NCBI GenBank assembly: GCA_014804565.1
Contig: JAAUZN010000032.1
Location: 43,120-49,772 of the forward strand
DNA from: Lachnospiraceae bacterium
Lineage (GTDB): Bacteria; Bacillota; Clostridia; Lachnospirales; Lachnospiraceae
Length of the DNA stretch: 6,653 nt
Direction: 5' to 3'
Part shown: positions 5,323 to 6,653 of the stretch, piece after piece
Layout: each line of letters begins with the position of its first letter
Position numbering within the stretch: position 1 is the stretch's first letter
Notes under the pieces: generated by a model
Database searches by the model: none
What the model saw: the letters and a program-made list of their open reading frames with translations, nothing else
What the model was told of the DNA's origin: nothing
Program-made: the position numbers and the translations under genes

Positions 5323-6216
5323 CTAATTTGCAATAATGTCGTCGTCCGCGATAATAGCCGTTCCGATACCCTGCTTCGTGAAGATCTCCAGAAGCAGACA
5401 ATGTGCGATCCTGCCGTCCAGAATATGCACTCTGCTCACGCCCTCGCGGATCGCATCGGTACAGTTCTGGAGCTTGGGCAGCATCCCGCCGCCAATCAGC
5501 CCCTCCTCGATGAGCGCCTCCGCCTTCGACGCGGTCAGCCGTGAGATAAAGCTGGACTTATCGTTGATATCCCGATAAAGCCCCTCTATGTCCGTCAAAA
5601 AGACCAGCTTGTCCGCACCAACCGCCTTGGCGATCGCGCAGGCCGCATCGTCCGCATTGATGTTATAGGTCATAAACTGCTCGTCCAATCCGATGGGCGC
5701 CACAATGGGCAGAAAATCCTTCTCCAGAAGATCGTAAAGCACCTTGGGATCCACCTTCTTGATATCTCCCACATATCCGATATCCTCGCCGTCGGCATAC
5801 TTTTTATCACACTGTAAAAGGCCGCCGTCCTTGCCGCTGACACCCACAGCTCTGACACCCAGCTCTCCGACCATACGCACCAGATCCTTATTGACTTTAT
5901 TTAAGACCATCTCCGCGATCTCCATGGTCTCTTCGTCCGTCACCCGAAGACCATTCACGAATCTGGCCTCCTTGCCTACCTTGCCGACCCAGCGGCTGAT
6001 CTCCTTGCCGCCGCCGTGGACGATGATGGGCTTAAAGCCTACCAGCTTTAAAAGCGTCACGTCCTTGATCACGTTTCTCTGCAGCTCCTCGTTGCTCATG
6101 GCGCTGCCGCCGTACTTGACCACAATGATCTTTCTGTTAAATTTCTGAATATAGGGGAGCGCTTCGATCAGAACCTCTGCCTTCCCCAAAATCTTATCCA
6201 TCTCCTGCTTTTCCAT
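5323..6216 (-). CDS. argB: Acetylglutamate kinase
   Basis: This 297-residue protein phosphorylates N-acetylglutamate with ATP, the second step of ornithine/arginine synthesis, in the cytoplasm. It has the full amino-acid-kinase fold signature: KYGGSAM at 34-40 (ATP phosphate lysine), VHGGG at 66-70 (acetylglutamate loop), FVNGLRVTD at 86-94 with the substrate arginine, NINADDAA at 185-192, LTDIEGL at 207-213 and GGGMLPK at 242-248. An N-terminal helix ending LPYIQKFN (20-27) and the C-terminal [10 protein letters not shown] (277-286) match what is known of the arginine-inhibited, hexameric class, so feedback inhibition by arginine is likely (inference). The ATG at 6216 is supported by GGAGA at 6221-6225, about 5 nt upstream. 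Length is normal for the family. The gene lies 47 nt after argJ and 26 nt before argD, so all three are probably one transcript. Confidence 0.97.
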   Translation of the reverse strand: MEKQEMDKILGKAEVLIEALPYIQKFNRKIIVVKYGGSAMSNEELQRNVIKDVTLLKLVGFKPIIVHGGGKEISRWVGKVGKEARFVNGLRVTDEETMEIAEMVLNKVNKDLVRMVGELGVRAVGVSGKDGGLLQCDKKYADGEDIGYVGDIKKVDPKVLYDLLEKDFLPIVAPIGLDEQFMTYNINADDAACAIAKAVGADKLVFLTDIEGLYRDINDKSSFISRLTASKAEALIEEGLIGGGMLPKLQNCTDAIREGVSRVHILDGRIAHCLLLEIFTKQGIGTAIIADDDIIAN

Positions 6217-6263
6217 GATCTCTCCACTTCTTCGCTCGTTATATATTATGTAAACCTGTTTGG

Positions 6264-6653
6264 TCAGCTCCTGTAGTCCGCGTTGATCTTCACATAATCA
6301 TAAGTCAGATCACAGCCCCAGGCAGCCGCCTCCGCATCGCCCCGCTTCATATCCACGATCACGCTGACCTCAGGCGCCGATAAGATCTCTGTGGCCTCCT
6401 CCTCGCTGTAATCCGTCAAGAGACCGTCCTTACAAATCTGCATCCTTTTGCCGTTTCCCTCGCAGAAAAGATCCACCTGCTCCGGGTCGAAATCCACTCC
6501 CGCATAGCCCAGCGCACACATGATCCGTCCTACGTTCGCATCATGCCCGTAGATCATTGCCTTGGTGAGACTGGAGCAGACCACGGACTTACTTAACAGC
6601 CGTGCCTCCTCTTTCGTAGCCGCGTGAATGACCTTCGTCTCGAAAAGCGCCGT
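6264..6653 (-). CDS. argJ: Glutamate N-acetyltransferase / amino-acid acetyltransferase ArgJ, C-terminal part (5' end outside window)
   Basis: Only the last 129 residues are present; the reading frame is open to the window edge, so the apparent GTG at 6584 is an internal valine codon and not a start. ArgJ moves the acetyl group from N-acetylornithine to glutamate, closing the acetyl cycle of arginine synthesis in the cytoplasm; the bifunctional form can also use acetyl-CoA. The visible part is the end of the beta chain made when the precursor self-cleaves at a conserved threonine, which lies outside this window. Family hallmarks are the [20 protein letters not shown] block, the ALGYAG stretch after it, and the C-terminal ending [19 protein letters not shown], which is nearly invariant in ArgJ. 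It is followed 47 nt later by argB in the same direction, as in argCJBD operons. Whether this ArgJ is mono- or bifunctional cannot be read from this fragment. Confidence 0.96.
   Translation of the reverse strand, partial: TALFETKVIHAATKEEARLLSKSVVCSSLTKAMIYGHDANVGRIMCALGYAGVDFDPEQVDLFCEGNGKRMQICKDGLLTDYSEEEATEILSAPEVSVIVDMKRGDAEAAAWGCDLTYDYVKINADYRS

Noticed and set aside
5309..5401. Longer N-terminus for ArgD starting inside argB
   Set aside because: The extra residues do not resemble any aminotransferase N-terminus and no ribosome binding site supports it; the family start matches 5296 or 5308.
6217..6263. AT-rich gap between argJ and argB as a possible promoter
   Set aside because: It contains TTTACA and TA-rich stretches, but no -35/-10 pair with 16-18 bp spacing; read-through from argJ is more likely.

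Overview
The window looks like chromosomal DNA of a low- to mid-GC Gram-positive anaerobe, most likely a clostridial (Lachnospiraceae-type) Firmicute. The reasons are an arginine cluster that uses the ArgJ acetyl-recycling route, strong AGGAGG-type ribosome binding sites, a short DMT/YdcZ-type membrane protein, a lipoprotein-type ComEA, and an OmpR-family regulator whose histidine kinase begins in a way I associate with this group. The taxonomic call is inference from gene style, not from a database match. All seven genes lie on the minus strand, so the biological reading order runs from 6653 down to 1. No stretch over 300 bases lacks a gene, and I see no mobile element, CRISPR array, tRNA or rRNA.

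Region 1 (6653-2565) is an arginine biosynthesis operon. It holds the 3' end of argJ, then argB, argD, and a gene for a membrane-anchored extracellular solute-binding protein. Spacings are 47 nt and 26 nt, and then a 4-base GTGA overlap between argD and the binding-protein gene. ArgJ, ArgB and ArgD are three steps of the acetylated route from glutamate to ornithine. The binding protein is physically coupled to argD, yet no permease or ATPase gene lies beside it.

Region 2 (2564-2024) has an AT-rich leader with two tandem inverted repeats, one of them a perfect 24-bp palindrome whose outer arm reaches into the ribosome binding site. It is followed by a small YdcZ-type DMT membrane protein gene.

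Region 3 (2032-1) starts with a good sigma-A-type promoter (TGGACA, 17 bp, TACAAT) at the end of the DMT gene. It drives a ComEA-like DNA-binding lipoprotein gene, an OmpR/PhoB-family response regulator, and the N-terminal part of its sensor kinase, which runs off the window. A competence-type DNA receptor sharing a promoter with a two-component system is the least ordinary gene arrangement here. The rest is conventional; I found no clear evidence of an entirely new system.
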